Source: Oceanobacillus zhaokaii
GTDB lineage: Bacteria > Bacillota > Bacilli > Bacillales > Amphibacillaceae
Assembly: GCF_003352005.1 (NCBI RefSeq)
Contig: NZ_CP024848.1
Coordinates: forward strand, 319,001 to 383,000
Reading direction: 5' to 3'
DNA length: 64,000 nt
Shown piece after piece: positions 35,953 through 44,065 of the stretch. Each line of letters opens with the position of its first letter. The first letter of the stretch is position 1. The notes under the pieces were generated by a model. It saw only the letters and a list, made by a program, of their open reading frames with translations. It was not told the DNA's origin and made no database searches. A program made the translations under genes and the position numbers.

Positions 35953-36678
35953 ATGAGGGACTATGAGATAAAAGCATATAATGAAGTACAGGCCTGGCGT
36001 GTAAAAGTAATGAAGAAGCCAAGTCTGATCAAAGGCTTTTCAAAGAAGGCACAGAATAAGGTAAACAGCTGGATACCAGAAAAGGCACATAAGATAATTA
36101 CAGAGGCCATTAAAAATATGGTAAAAGCCACGCTTGCAGGCTCTAATATTACAACTAAGAAACCAACTAAATTGGGAATGAGTCTTTATGAAATGGATGA
36201 GGCTTTTAAGGAAAAGCATACGAAATATAGAAAAACAGCAGTTATCGAAGGTGCTGGAACTGGTGCAGGAGGAATTTTTCTTGGTCTTGCAGATTTTCCA
36301 TTATTATTATCGATAAAAATGAAATTTTTATTTGAAGCAGCAGTAATTTACGGCTTCGATCCAAAGAAATACGAAGAACGCTTATTTCTCTTGCATATTT
36401 TTTTGCTTGCATTCTCAAGTGATGCAAAACGGAAAGAAACATTATTTATCCTTGAAAATTGGGAGGAACAGAAAGAGAAGCTACTCGATATGGACTGGCA
36501 AGTATTTCAACAAGAATATCGCGATTATATCGATTTAGTGAAGATGTTTCAATTGATTCCGGGAATCGGCGCAGTTGTTGGTGCATACGCGAACTACAAT
36601 TTGATGGACCAGTTAGCGGAAACAGCTACGAATGTATATCGCATGCGAATTTTAGAAAGGAAGGCTATAGACGGTTAA
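35953..36678 (+). CDS. EcsC family protein
   Basis: About 241 residues from ATG 35953, with GGGTGA 7 bases upstream. Family features: a helical N-terminus (KVNSWIPEKAHKIITEAI), a glycine-rich amphipathic segment VIEGAGTGAGGIFLGLADFPLLL, and near the C-terminus LIPGIGAVVGAYANYNLMDQL. EcsC accompanies the EcsAB ABC transporter in Bacillus, but this is an isolated paralogue. The family's function is unknown. A fragment of repeat family 1 lies just upstream (35839-35866). Confidence 0.85.
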   Translation: MRDYEIKAYNEVQAWRVKVMKKPSLIKGFSKKAQNKVNSWIPEKAHKIITEAIKNMVKATLAGSNITTKKPTKLGMSLYEMDEAFKEKHTKYRKTAVIEGAGTGAGGIFLGLADFPLLLSIKMKFLFEAAVIYGFDPKKYEERLFLLHIFLLAFSSDAKRKETLFILENWEEQKEKLLDMDWQVFQQEYRDYIDLVKMFQLIPGIGAVVGAYANYNLMDQLAETATNVYRMRILERKAIDG

Positions 36679-36756
36679 AAAATCAGCCATTAGGCCGATT
36701 TTTACCGAAAGAATAGAAAAGTATAAAAAATTTCCTCTTATAACCCTAGTGAAAAG

Positions 36757-36900
36757 GGAGACCACGTCCAGCCCCAGCGCCCGTGCTCCTAGCGAGACTT
36801 CCCTCACCTCATGACACGATAAAGAAGACTTGTCGATTGGTTACACATGAGGCGTAGTCGCACTTATACACTTGTGGTGAAAGTCAACATCGATTCTGGT
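36757..36900 (-). repeat. Dispersed intergenic repeat, family 2, copy 2 (reverse)
   Basis: On the minus strand it reads AATCGATGTTGACTT... then GAGGTGAGGGAAGTCTCGCT and a GCTGGACGTGG end, as at 6088-6245, with a different centre. It occupies the 388-base gap 36679-37066. The rest of the gap has a weak terminator after the EcsC gene (36676-36705) and a GC-rich stretch 36900-37040 (CCCCTAAAGTGCAGGGG and a TTCGAC/GTCGAA dyad) that looks like more repeat sequence. Confidence 0.7.
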
Positions 36901-37066
36901 TTTAAGGAATGCCGACTAAAAGCAGACCTCGCCAACGTCGGCATACCCCTAAAGTGCAGGGGCATGTTTTCTTTATCCCCTACGAAGGAATGTTCGACCC
37001 GTCGAACCACCCCAAACTGCGTGGCGCAGTCCGTACAAAGCTCGAACTAGCTTTAAGCTTTTGTTC

Positions 37067-37657
37067 TTAGTCTTCCTTTTTTCCTGAAATTCCGTAAAAG
37101 AAAATTTTGGTTAGGTCTTCAGAGAAAGGTAACACCATTTGAACAACATTCTCCTGCCCTAAATATTCCTGAAACATTTGTAAATAAAATAATATCGCCT
37201 CATTGGATAATGTAGGGTCGATATATCCTTGATTTTTTCCATCGTTTACAAAGTCAATTAATAATGGCAATCCTTCTTTTAGATAAACCTCTTCTACATA
37301 GCTTTGTCCGGTTGCATAGTCTTCAAGCAGGTCTTGAAAAAATACATTATTCATTGACTGGTTGGCCATGTTTTTTTCAAAGGAAATCATTTGTTTTATT
37401 TTTTCTTCATAGGGAAGGTCACTTGAGAGTAAGACCTTCATCTCATCCCATATTTGATCAACATAAAGCTTGAAGACTAGGTTGATTAAATTTTCCTTAC
37501 TATCGAAGTAATTATAAATCGTTACCTGTGATACTTTCGCTTCCTTGGCAATTTCAGCAATTGAAACTTTTTGTACACCATTTTCTATAAATAAGGCAAG
37601 GGCTGCCCTTAATATATCCTTTTTCTTCTGTTCTCTGCGTCGCTCAAATCCGTCCAT
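37067..37657 (-). CDS. TetR/AcrR family regulator of the adjacent ABC exporter
   Basis: About 196 residues from ATG 37657, with GAGGTGA 6 bases upstream; a GTG three codons earlier lies on that site. The TetR helix-turn-helix is at residues 10-55 (LFIENGVQKVSIAEIAKEAKVSQVTIYNYF). The C-terminal helical domain presumably binds a ligand. It is divergent from the ABC exporter genes, whose promoter carries a perfect dyad. Confidence 0.92.
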   Translation of the reverse strand: MDGFERRREQKKKDILRAALALFIENGVQKVSIAEIAKEAKVSQVTIYNYFDSKENLINLVFKLYVDQIWDEMKVLLSSDLPYEEKIKQMISFEKNMANQSMNNVFFQDLLEDYATGQSYVEEVYLKEGLPLLIDFVNDGKNQGYIDPTLSNEAILFYLQMFQEYLGQENVVQMVLPFSEDLTKIFFYGISGKKED

Positions 37658-37725
37658 ATTGTTCACCTCTATAGTATTTTAAACAAATATATGAAATATA
37701 ACAATACAAATAGTTCATAAAATGG

Positions 37726-37782
37726 TTGCAATGGGAATAAATTAAACATATTATGAAATATAAATAGTTAAATATTTCATAA
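37726..37782 (+). promoter_or_regulatory. ABC exporter promoter with overlapping TetR-type operator
   Basis: TTGCAA (37726-37731), 17 bases, TATTAT (37749-37754). TTATGAAATAT (37751-37761) and ATATTTCATAA (37772-37782) form a perfect 11-bp dyad over the -10 and start region. A further half-site, TATGAAATATA, lies at 37690-37700 near the regulator's own start. A repressor there would block both directions. Confidence 0.7.
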
Positions 37783-37802
37783 TTAAGGAAGGATGATGAT
37801 AA

Positions 37803-38717
37803 ATGAGTGTTCTAACTGCAAAGAATCTATCAAAGCAATTTGGGAATTTTACGGCATTAGATGGGGTAGACATGGAGCTTCATTCGGGTGAAGTCTATGG
37901 GTTTATTGGTCCAAATGGTGCTGGGAAATCGACAACGATACGAATATTGCTTGGAATGTTAAAGGCTACCGCTGGAGAGGCGCAGATTTTTGGTAAGGAT
38001 GTGTGGAAAGATGCGGTCAACATTCATAAGCGAATTGCCTATGTTCCTGGTGATGTGAATCTTTGGCCAAACTTGACCGGTGGTGAGGTAATCGATCTTT
38101 TTATGAAAATGCGCGGAACTACAAATCATGCTAGAAGAGAAGAATTAATTGAGCGGTTTAACTTCGATCCATCGAAGAAAAGCAGAACATATTCTAAAGG
38201 AAACAGGCAGAAGGTTGCGCTTATTGCTGCCTTCGCATCGGATGCAGATTTATATATTTTAGATGAACCGACTTCAGGACTGGATCCATTAATGGAAAGA
38301 ATTTTCCAGGAATGTGTAATGGACGTAAAGGAGCAAGGAAAAACAGTACTTCTATCCAGCCATATTTTATCCGAGGTAGAAAAGTTATGTGACCGTGTAG
38401 CAATAATACGTGGAGGGAAAATTATTGAAAAAGGGACATTAGATGAACTGCGCTATCTGACACGCACGAATTTAACGATTCAAACAAAAGAATCGATAAC
38501 AGAGCTATATGAAATGAAAGGGATTTACAATATTGAGAAGAAAGGAATGGAGGTTTCCTTCCAGTTAGATACAGATGAAATGGATAGCTTAATTCGTTAT
38601 ATTAGTCAGTTTGGAATTGTGAAACTGGAAAGTGCTCCACCGACGCTAGAGGATTTATTTATGCGCCATTATCAAGGCAGGGAGCATACCCCTGCTAGAG
38701 TGGAGGGTTTCCGATAA
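37803..38717 (+). CDS. ABC transporter ATP-binding protein (drug exporter type)
   Basis: 304 residues. Walker A GPNGAGKSTT at about residue 38, Q-loop region AYVPGDVNLWPNLTGGEVI, signature YSKGNRQKVALIAAF, Walker B LYILDEPTSGLDP and H-loop SSHIL are all present. The C-terminal 80 residues form the extension typical of DrrA/CcmA-like exporters. It powers the co-encoded permease. AAGGAAGGATG precedes ATG 37803. The stop overlaps the permease ATG (TAATG). Confidence 0.94.
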   Translation: MSVLTAKNLSKQFGNFTALDGVDMELHSGEVYGFIGPNGAGKSTTIRILLGMLKATAGEAQIFGKDVWKDAVNIHKRIAYVPGDVNLWPNLTGGEVIDLFMKMRGTTNHARREELIERFNFDPSKKSRTYSKGNRQKVALIAAFASDADLYILDEPTSGLDPLMERIFQECVMDVKEQGKTVLLSSHILSEVEKLCDRVAIIRGGKIIEKGTLDELRYLTRTNLTIQTKESITELYEMKGIYNIEKKGMEVSFQLDTDEMDSLIRYISQFGIVKLESAPPTLEDLFMRHYQGREHTPARVEGFR

Positions 38718-40318
38718 TGTATCGACAACTTTTTAAAGGAACAGGTTATCTAACGAAATTAATGATTCGGCAAAATCGGCTCAAGCTGTTTCTTTGGCTA
38801 ATCGGATTAGTGGCTGTGACATTATCAGTAGCTGCAGCATATCCAGATATTTATCCGAATGAAGAGGCACGAGCAGCTTTCTCTTTAACGATGGCAAATC
38901 CTGCGATGATCGCGATGCTTGGTGTAGGGTATGATGATTTTGCAACAATTGGTTCATTATTTGCTCAGGAAATGTTACTTTTTACAGCTATTGCGGTCGC
39001 GATAATGAATATTTTACTTGTTGGACGGAGTACAAGAGCAGATGAAGAGGATGGTCGCGTTGAATTAATTCGCTCACTGCCAGTGGGCCGACTCGCATAT
39101 TTAAATGGAGCGATAATTTTTATTGTATTAACGAATGTTTTACTGGCTGTTCTAATTGCAGCGGGTATCTCGCTGTTAGGTATTGAAGGAATGGATACAG
39201 AGGGTGCCTTTTTATATGGCACAATTCTTGGGGCTTCTGGTTTGATTTTTGCTGGAATTACTGCACTATTTGCTCAGCTTGCTGAAACCTCCAGAGGAGC
39301 TAGCATGCTTTCCTTCGCAGTTTTGATTGCAGCTTATCTGGCACGTGCAATCGGTGATGTAAGCAGTGAGGCATTATCACTCATTTCGCCTCTTGGATGG
39401 ACAGTAAGGACGGGAGTATTTGTAGAAAATAATTGGTGGCCAGTATATATAACCGTTGCTATTGCATTTATAATTGGAATCTCCGCATATTACTTAAATT
39501 CGATTCGGGATATTGAGTCTGGATTTATCCCGGAAAGAAAAGGGAGCATACATGCTTCTGGTTTTCTGCAAACAACGATTGGCCTTGCATTCCGATTACA
39601 ACGGACAAATATTATTTCGTGGGCGATTGGATTATTTCTGTTAGGTGCTTCATTTGGTGCTATTCTAGGAGATTTTGAAACATATTTTGCAGACCTTGAG
39701 ATTATACAGGCCTTTTTATCAGACAATACAGATCAATCAATGACGGAACAGTTTATTGTCTTGCTGATGGCGATTATGGCATTAATCAGTACAGTTCCAG
39801 TAGTAATGACAGTATTGAAGTTAAAGAGTGAGGAGAATAAAAATTTAACAGAAAACTACTTTAGTCGTTCTGTATCTCGTACTAGTTTACTAGGAAGTTA
39901 TATCACATTAAGTATTGTTGTCAGCTTTATTATGCAGGCAGCAGTTGCGCTTGGTCTCTGGTCAGCAGGAGTGTTGGTAATGGATGAGCCACTAGCATTA
40001 GGTACTGCACTCGGAGCTGCATTTATTTATTTGCCAGCGATGTGGGCTATGATGGGGCTAGCAGTATTTCTGATTGGAATTTCTCCAAAAGCAACTGGGC
40101 TTGCTTGGCTATATATGATTTATGGCTTTATCGTTATTTATCTCGGTGGAATATTAGAGTTCCCCGATTGGATGAATAATCTATCCGCATTTCACCATAT
40201 TCCACAAGTGCCAGTCGAGGATATGGATTATTTGAGAACTTCCATAATGGTGATGATTTCCGCGATTTTATTGGTACTAGGTAGTCTTAGTTATCGTAGG
40301 CGGGATATTCAGGGGTAG
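38717..40318 (+). CDS. ABC transporter permease (two fused six-helix halves)
   Basis: 533 residues with about 12 hydrophobic segments in two halves. The second begins near residue 290 (LAFRLQRTNIISWAIGLFLLGASFG). It resembles permeases annotated as exporters of polyketide antibiotics (ABC-2 type). With the ATPase it would export a hydrophobic drug or lipid-like compound. The actual substrate is unknown. Translation is coupled to the ATPase gene, and the TetR regulator likely represses both. Confidence 0.9.
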   Translation: MYRQLFKGTGYLTKLMIRQNRLKLFLWLIGLVAVTLSVAAAYPDIYPNEEARAAFSLTMANPAMIAMLGVGYDDFATIGSLFAQEMLLFTAIAVAIMNILLVGRSTRADEEDGRVELIRSLPVGRLAYLNGAIIFIVLTNVLLAVLIAAGISLLGIEGMDTEGAFLYGTILGASGLIFAGITALFAQLAETSRGASMLSFAVLIAAYLARAIGDVSSEALSLISPLGWTVRTGVFVENNWWPVYITVAIAFIIGISAYYLNSIRDIESGFIPERKGSIHASGFLQTTIGLAFRLQRTNIISWAIGLFLLGASFGAILGDFETYFADLEIIQAFLSDNTDQSMTEQFIVLLMAIMALISTVPVVMTVLKLKSEENKNLTENYFSRSVSRTSLLGSYITLSIVVSFIMQAAVALGLWSAGVLVMDEPLALGTALGAAFIYLPAMWAMMGLAVFLIGISPKATGLAWLYMIYGFIVIYLGGILEFPDWMNNLSAFHHIPQVPVEDMDYLRTSIMVMISAILLVLGSLSYRRRDIQG

Positions 40319-40449
40319 ATGTGATGGAAGTTCTGCTAGATTTAGCCGCTTAGAATGTCTGTGCAATAGCCTACTAACTCCTTCCAATCTGATTTACTTG
40401 CTACTAATTTTAAAGTAGGTACAATGGATGGGAAGGAGTATTGATATAA

Positions 40450-41133
40450 ATGAGAATACCAATCCTATACGAGGATAATCACTTACTCATTGTTGAGAAG
40501 CCAGTGAATATCCCAGTACAAGGAGATAATACAGGGGATAGAGATTTATTAACTATTCTAAAAGAGGATTTAAAAGTTCGTTATCAAAAACCTGGAAATG
40601 TTTATTTAGGGCTCGTTCACCGTTTGGATCGGCCGGTTGGTGGTGTTATCGTGTTTGCTAAGACATCGAAGGCCGCCTCTAGAATGTCTGACGTGATTCG
40701 CAGACAGGCAATGGAACGAAAATATTTTACAGTTGTGCGAGGAAATCCAACAAGAAATCGGGCTGTTCTTGTACATCACTTAATGAAAAATAAACAAAAA
40801 AATAAAGTGTATGCTGTATCTCCCAGTCATAAAGGGGCGAAAGAGGCATCACTTGAATATGTGAAAGTTGCTGATAATGAAAGACATAGTTTACTGTCTG
40901 TCGAGCTTCATACAGGCAGATCACATCAAATTCGGGTCCAGCTGTCTAGAGAGGGTACACCAATCTACGGTGACCAAAAATATGGTCAAGACGTAAATCT
41001 CCCTGGTCAGCAAATTGCTTTATGGGCTTATTCCTTACGTTTCGAGCATCCAGTTAAAAAAGAGATGATAGAGGTAGAATGTCCACCACCAAGCGAATAT
41101 CCATGGGATTTATTTGATAGGGTTTTGACTTAA
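40450..41133 (+). CDS. RluA family pseudouridine synthase
   Basis: A 227-residue single-domain synthase without S4 domain. The catalytic Asp lies in VHRLDRPVGGVIVFAKT (around residues 57-73), and the late motifs HTGRSHQIRVQLS and GDQKYG are intact. It isomerises uridine in rRNA or tRNA, and the target position cannot be predicted. AAGGAG lies upstream of ATG 40450. It shares a bidirectional terminator with the gas-vesicle operon that faces it. Confidence 0.93.
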   Translation: MRIPILYEDNHLLIVEKPVNIPVQGDNTGDRDLLTILKEDLKVRYQKPGNVYLGLVHRLDRPVGGVIVFAKTSKAASRMSDVIRRQAMERKYFTVVRGNPTRNRAVLVHHLMKNKQKNKVYAVSPSHKGAKEASLEYVKVADNERHSLLSVELHTGRSHQIRVQLSREGTPIYGDQKYGQDVNLPGQQIALWAYSLRFEHPVKKEMIEVECPPPSEYPWDLFDRVLT

Positions 41134-41167
41134 ACTATTAGAAACTCTCAATCTTCTAAATCTTGTC

Positions 41168-41206
41168 GAAAGAAAAGGTGAGTCGTTAGAACTCACCTTT
41201 TCTTTC
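41168..41206. terminator. Bidirectional terminator between rluA-like gene and gvpT
   Basis: A perfect 16-bp stem from GAAAGAAAAGGTGAGT (41168-41183) and its complement (41191-41206) with a 7-base loop, T-rich on both strands. It closes both convergent transcripts. Confidence 0.88.
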
Positions 41207-41222
41207 GGTTATTTACCAAATG

Positions 41223-41798
41223 CTAGGCTTGTTGTCTCTGATTACGGTCTTGGCGTCCTTTCTCAGCTGTTCGTCTGGTACTGGAAGAGCTGGATTTTGA
41301 GTTAGCTTTAGTTTTTTGATCTGAACTTGAAGCGGAGTTCTGTTTTTCCCCTTCGTCATGCTCTTCCTCTTGTTCATTTCCCATTGCTTTTTCCATTTCA
41401 CTGGATTGTAATTGGGATTCGTTCTCAGTGTCTTCTTCCTCTGATTTAACTCCATTTGACGGTTTATTTTTACCGATGTTGATCTTATCTTTCAGTTCTT
41501 TCGTTTTATTCGTTGCACTATCTTTGATTGCAGCGTATTTCTCCATTGCTGAATCACTCAGTTCACGGGATTTATCTACAGCCTTATCCTTAGCAGATCC
41601 TACTTGATAGGTGATATCCCCACGCAGTTCTTTTCCGGACTTAGGGGCCAATAATATCGTGGTAGCCACTCCAAGTCCCCAACCGATAATACCGCCTTTA
41701 ATTACATCCTTTTTTGTATAAACTTTATCCATTACCTCTACATTTTCTTGCGCTTCTTTACTATTTTGCATTTCCTGTTTGTTTTGTTCAGTCATCAT
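41223..41798 (-). CDS. gvpT: Gas vesicle protein GvpT (YtxH-like)
   Basis: 191 residues. The N-terminal part has the YtxH-like segment KGGIIGWGLGVATTILLAPKSGKELRGDI, followed by a long charged, low-complexity region rich in Lys, Glu and Ser ending TRRTAEKGRQDRNQRQQ. GvpT is the usual last or near-last gene in Bacillus gas-vesicle clusters and is an accessory of uncertain role. AGGAGG lies 5-8 bases before the tandem ATGs. It follows gvpJ by 43 bases. No gvpU is seen beyond it. Confidence 0.85.
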   Translation of the reverse strand: MMTEQNKQEMQNSKEAQENVEVMDKVYTKKDVIKGGIIGWGLGVATTILLAPKSGKELRGDITYQVGSAKDKAVDKSRELSDSAMEKYAAIKDSATNKTKELKDKINIGKNKPSNGVKSEEEDTENESQLQSSEMEKAMGNEQEEEHDEGEKQNSASSSDQKTKANSKSSSSSTRRTAEKGRQDRNQRQQA

Positions 41799-41841
41799 TC
41801 ATTCCTCCTAGTAAAATTTTGGTTTTTCAGCTGTTTTAAAG

Positions 41842-42159
41842 TTAATTTCCAGCCATTTTACCTTCCAATTTCTCTAGTCGCTCGAGCAGCATTTGGTTTT
41901 CCTCTTTTAATTTATCCTGTTCCTGCATTGCAGCTTGGGAATTGAGGTATGGGTCTGTTTCCCACCAGTCCATCCCGATTTCCTTAGCCTTATCAACAGA
42001 CGCGACAATCAGCCTGATCTTAATGGATAGTAGCTCCACATCTGCAATTCCCACTCGTATATCTCCCGCGATTACAACACCCTTATCTAGAACAGTTTCA
42101 AGAACGTCGACTAAATTACTGGATTGTGTTGTTGTTTGCGGCGAGTTTCCATTAACCAT
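41842..42159 (-). CDS. gvpJ: Gas vesicle protein GvpJ
   Basis: About 105 residues from ATG 42159, which has AGAAGGAGG upstream. The frame is open further upstream into repeat sequence, but that part is not gas-vesicle-like. The core LVDVLETVLDKGVVIAGDIRVGIADVELLSIKIRLIVASVDKA is a clear GvpA-like fold (helix, two strands, helix). The C-terminal tail is a coiled coil (EQDKLKEENQMLLERLEKLE). GvpJ is a minor shell or nucleation component. It is separated from gvpK by a 260-base interval containing a dispersed repeat. Confidence 0.93.
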   Translation of the reverse strand: MVNGNSPQTTTQSSNLVDVLETVLDKGVVIAGDIRVGIADVELLSIKIRLIVASVDKAKEIGMDWWETDPYLNSQAAMQEQDKLKEENQMLLERLEKLEGKMAGN

Positions 42160-42205
42160 GTGTGTTATCCTCCTTCTGGGAAGCTCTCTTTTAAGGTTGT
42201 TCAAA

Positions 42206-42400
42206 TAGTCCGGTGAAAATGACACTTCGCATTTCTTCGTTGGCTTGCTTTTCCGCTACTCACGCTAAAACATTCAGGGATCTTCTACTAAAACCGTCTA
42301 CTTCCTGTAGACAACGTAGAAGTCACCACATCCTGTGGAAGCCCGCTGCTCAAATCTGCGCCGCCTCGAACTGCTCGGTCTTTTTCATCCTCCTTTTTGA
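42206..42400 (-). repeat. Dispersed repeat (family 3) inserted within the gas-vesicle operon
   Basis: A GC-richer block between gvpK and gvpJ. It contains the hairpins CCACATCCTGTGG and GTCTAC-TTCCT-GTAGAC. On the minus strand it begins with GGAGGATGAAAAAGACCGAG. That segment offers a ribosome site and a 12-codon frame (ATG 42388 to stop 42350), but no evidence of a real peptide. The rest of the operon has gaps below 80 bases, so this looks like a later insertion or an expanded intercistronic element. I recognise the hairpin type from other Bacillaceae intergenic repeats, by memory only. Confidence 0.65.
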
Positions 42401-42420
42401 ACACGTACTTTTATCTAAAA

Positions 42421-42750
42421 TTATAGTAAATTTCCCAATGGTCCCAAATCGATGTTCAAATCCTCATCGGTAAAATTAAAAATCTCTTTCAACTCTTCCA
42501 TCTTTATATCCAAATTCATTAACGCGACACCGAGTTTTTCAATTTCCTCTTCCGACAGGTTTCCGCCGTCCACGCGGCGAATTGCCTGTCGTTCGACAAG
42601 CTGGCGCAATAGCTCGATCACGGTAAGGACAAGCTGGGCAAGGCCTTCTTCAGCACCCTCAGCGTCAAGTTCAATCCGTCCGCTTTTTTCCGGACGGTGG
42701 TCAAGACTTGCGAGTGATTTTGGTTGGTTATTAAGATTGATTGATGGCAC
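42421..42750 (-). CDS. gvpK: Gas vesicle protein GvpK
   Basis: About 109 residues from GTG 42750, which has AAGGAGGAG 8-9 bases upstream. The frame is open upstream through gvpS in another register, which is an artefact. The family core GLAQLVLTVIELLRQLVERQAIRRVDGG, then LSEEEIEKLGVALMNLDIKMEEL, is diagnostic of GvpK, an essential assembly factor. Its start overlaps the gvpS end by 20 bases. The C-terminus has FTDEDLNIDLGPLG. Confidence 0.93.
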   Translation of the reverse strand: MPSINLNNQPKSLASLDHRPEKSGRIELDAEGAEEGLAQLVLTVIELLRQLVERQAIRRVDGGNLSEEEIEKLGVALMNLDIKMEELKEIFNFTDEDLNIDLGPLGNLL

Positions 42751-42979
42751 GATCCAACTCCTCCTTCTCGTAATCAAATTGCTTGGATGATAATTTCTCA
42801 GCAGTTTGCTTATTCGACTCAATCAACGTTTCAACCGATGAAATTAATACGCGTAAATCGAGATAGACTAAATCAATTCCTGCGATGGAGAGGATGAGAT
42901 CTCCCTTGATAGCCACACCTTTGTCAAGCACTACATCCAGTATATCAATGAGACCAACCTCTTTATTTTCAAACTCCAT
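42731..42979 (-). CDS. gvpS: Gas vesicle protein GvpS (GvpA-like)
   Basis: 82 residues with the GvpA-type core LIDILDVVLDKGVAIKGDLILSIAGIDLVYLDLRVLISSVETL. The charged C-terminus (SSKQFDYEKEELDRA) overlaps the gvpK start. GvpS is a minor shell-like protein found in the Bacillus and Serratia types of cluster. ATG 42979 has GGAGGAT upstream; gvpL ends 14 bases away. Confidence 0.92.
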   Translation of the reverse strand: MEFENKEVGLIDILDVVLDKGVAIKGDLILSIAGIDLVYLDLRVLISSVETLIESNKQTAEKLSSKQFDYEKEELDRAINQS

Positions 42980-42993
42980 CTGTATCCTCCAAA

Positions 42994-43797
42994 CTAGCTA
43001 ATCCTGGCGAAGTGGTAGGATGGCCACGGCCCGGTAACTTCAAAGTGCCAGCCTGATTCTGCCCACTTCTCCTGTAGCTTTTTAATGACGGATTTAAATT
43101 CGTCCACTGCAAATTTCTCAAGCATATAGACACTGTTCCAGCACATTTCTTCTTCGCGGCCAGTTACATCCTTATTCCAGTTCTTTTTCACTTCCGTATC
43201 GACACTCAATGCTGCCAATTCATCATGAATTTCTTCTGAAAAAGCGTGTTTTTCTTTTTCTGCTTCCTGATCGATTAATTGGTCTAATCTTCTTTTCTCT
43301 AAGTACTGCCGACCTGGTGACATGGCGGCAATTTCCTCTTTCTTTGCTTCAATTGTTTCGTTATAGTTTGTCACCGTTTCTTTTACTTTTTCGGGCTCAC
43401 AATAAATTTTTAAAATCCATTCTTCTTTGTCTGCGATATTCGATAGCAGTTTGGCCATGTGAGACTGATTTGTTTCGATTGTATTCTTCAGGCTTGCTTG
43501 ACCCGAATAGATGGTACAGAACTTCATTGGTATGATTGGATATTTCTCATACAGCTTCATTAATGCTTCATGATGATGAAATGCTTTCTGATGAAGCCAT
43601 TTCACATCATTTGTCTTTTTTTCGAGCTCTTTTTCACCATATTCTACTGGATCGAGCTCACATACCACTGCTTCGATTTCCTCAAAAGGAAGGCTGTAAA
43701 CCTCCGACTCGTCATCCAGGCCTTTAAAAGAGGGGAGGGGTTGCACATCTTTTTCTCTAGCAGGGATAATTCCATATAAATAAATTAATTTTTCCAT
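42994..43797 (-). CDS. gvpL: Gas vesicle protein GvpL (GvpL/GvpF family)
   Basis: 267 residues. The N-terminal LIYLYGIIPA and central PIIPMKFCTIYSGQ are GvpL/F signatures. The end FEVTGPWPSYHFARI is the conserved C-terminal strand (compare YTGPWPAYNF in GvpF). It acts in nucleating the vesicle by binding GvpA. ATG 43797, with GAGGAACG upstream; gvpG ends 10 bases away. Confidence 0.93.
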   Translation of the reverse strand: MEKLIYLYGIIPAREKDVQPLPSFKGLDDESEVYSLPFEEIEAVVCELDPVEYGEKELEKKTNDVKWLHQKAFHHHEALMKLYEKYPIIPMKFCTIYSGQASLKNTIETNQSHMAKLLSNIADKEEWILKIYCEPEKVKETVTNYNETIEAKKEEIAAMSPGRQYLEKRRLDQLIDQEAEKEKHAFSEEIHDELAALSVDTEVKKNWNKDVTGREEEMCWNSVYMLEKFAVDEFKSVIKKLQEKWAESGWHFEVTGPWPSYHFARIS

Positions 43798-43807
43798 GAT
43801 TCGTTCC

Positions 43808-44065
43808 TCACTTTTTACCTTTGGTCAGTTCATTGATTTGTTCCATTTCCCGCTTCTTAGCAATTTCGTAACGAATTAACAGTTCTGTCTCCGATTGTTT
43901 GTAGGAATCTTCATCAATTTCCTCCAGTTCATACATCATCTGTAAATGAATTAATTTCTTTTGGATATGCTCCAAATCATAAAATTCTTTTTCCACTTCC
44001 TCTTGAACCTTCTCTCCGATTTTTACAATCAGATTTATTGGCGAAGTGAAAATTTTGTGAATCAT
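43808..44065 (-). CDS. gvpG: Gas vesicle protein GvpG
   Basis: 85 residues, small and helical. The start MIHKIFTSPINLIVKIGEKV and EFYDLEHIQKKLIHLQMMYELEEI match GvpG, an assembly accessory that partners with GvpF/L. Its ATG overlaps the gvpF stop by 4 bases (ATGA), which implies coupled translation. Confidence 0.92.
   Translation of the reverse strand: MIHKIFTSPINLIVKIGEKVQEEVEKEFYDLEHIQKKLIHLQMMYELEEIDEDSYKQSETELLIRYEIAKKREMEQINELTKGKK

Noticed and set aside
42350..42388. A 12-codon peptide gene in the gas-vesicle repeat
   Set aside because: It has a ribosome-like GGAGG but lies inside a dispersed repeat, has no helix or family pattern, and the AUG is only one base from the site.
42751..42822. 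Longer N-terminus for GvpK
   Set aside because: The extra codons overlap gvpS and lie upstream of the AAGGAGGAG site that serves GTG 42750.
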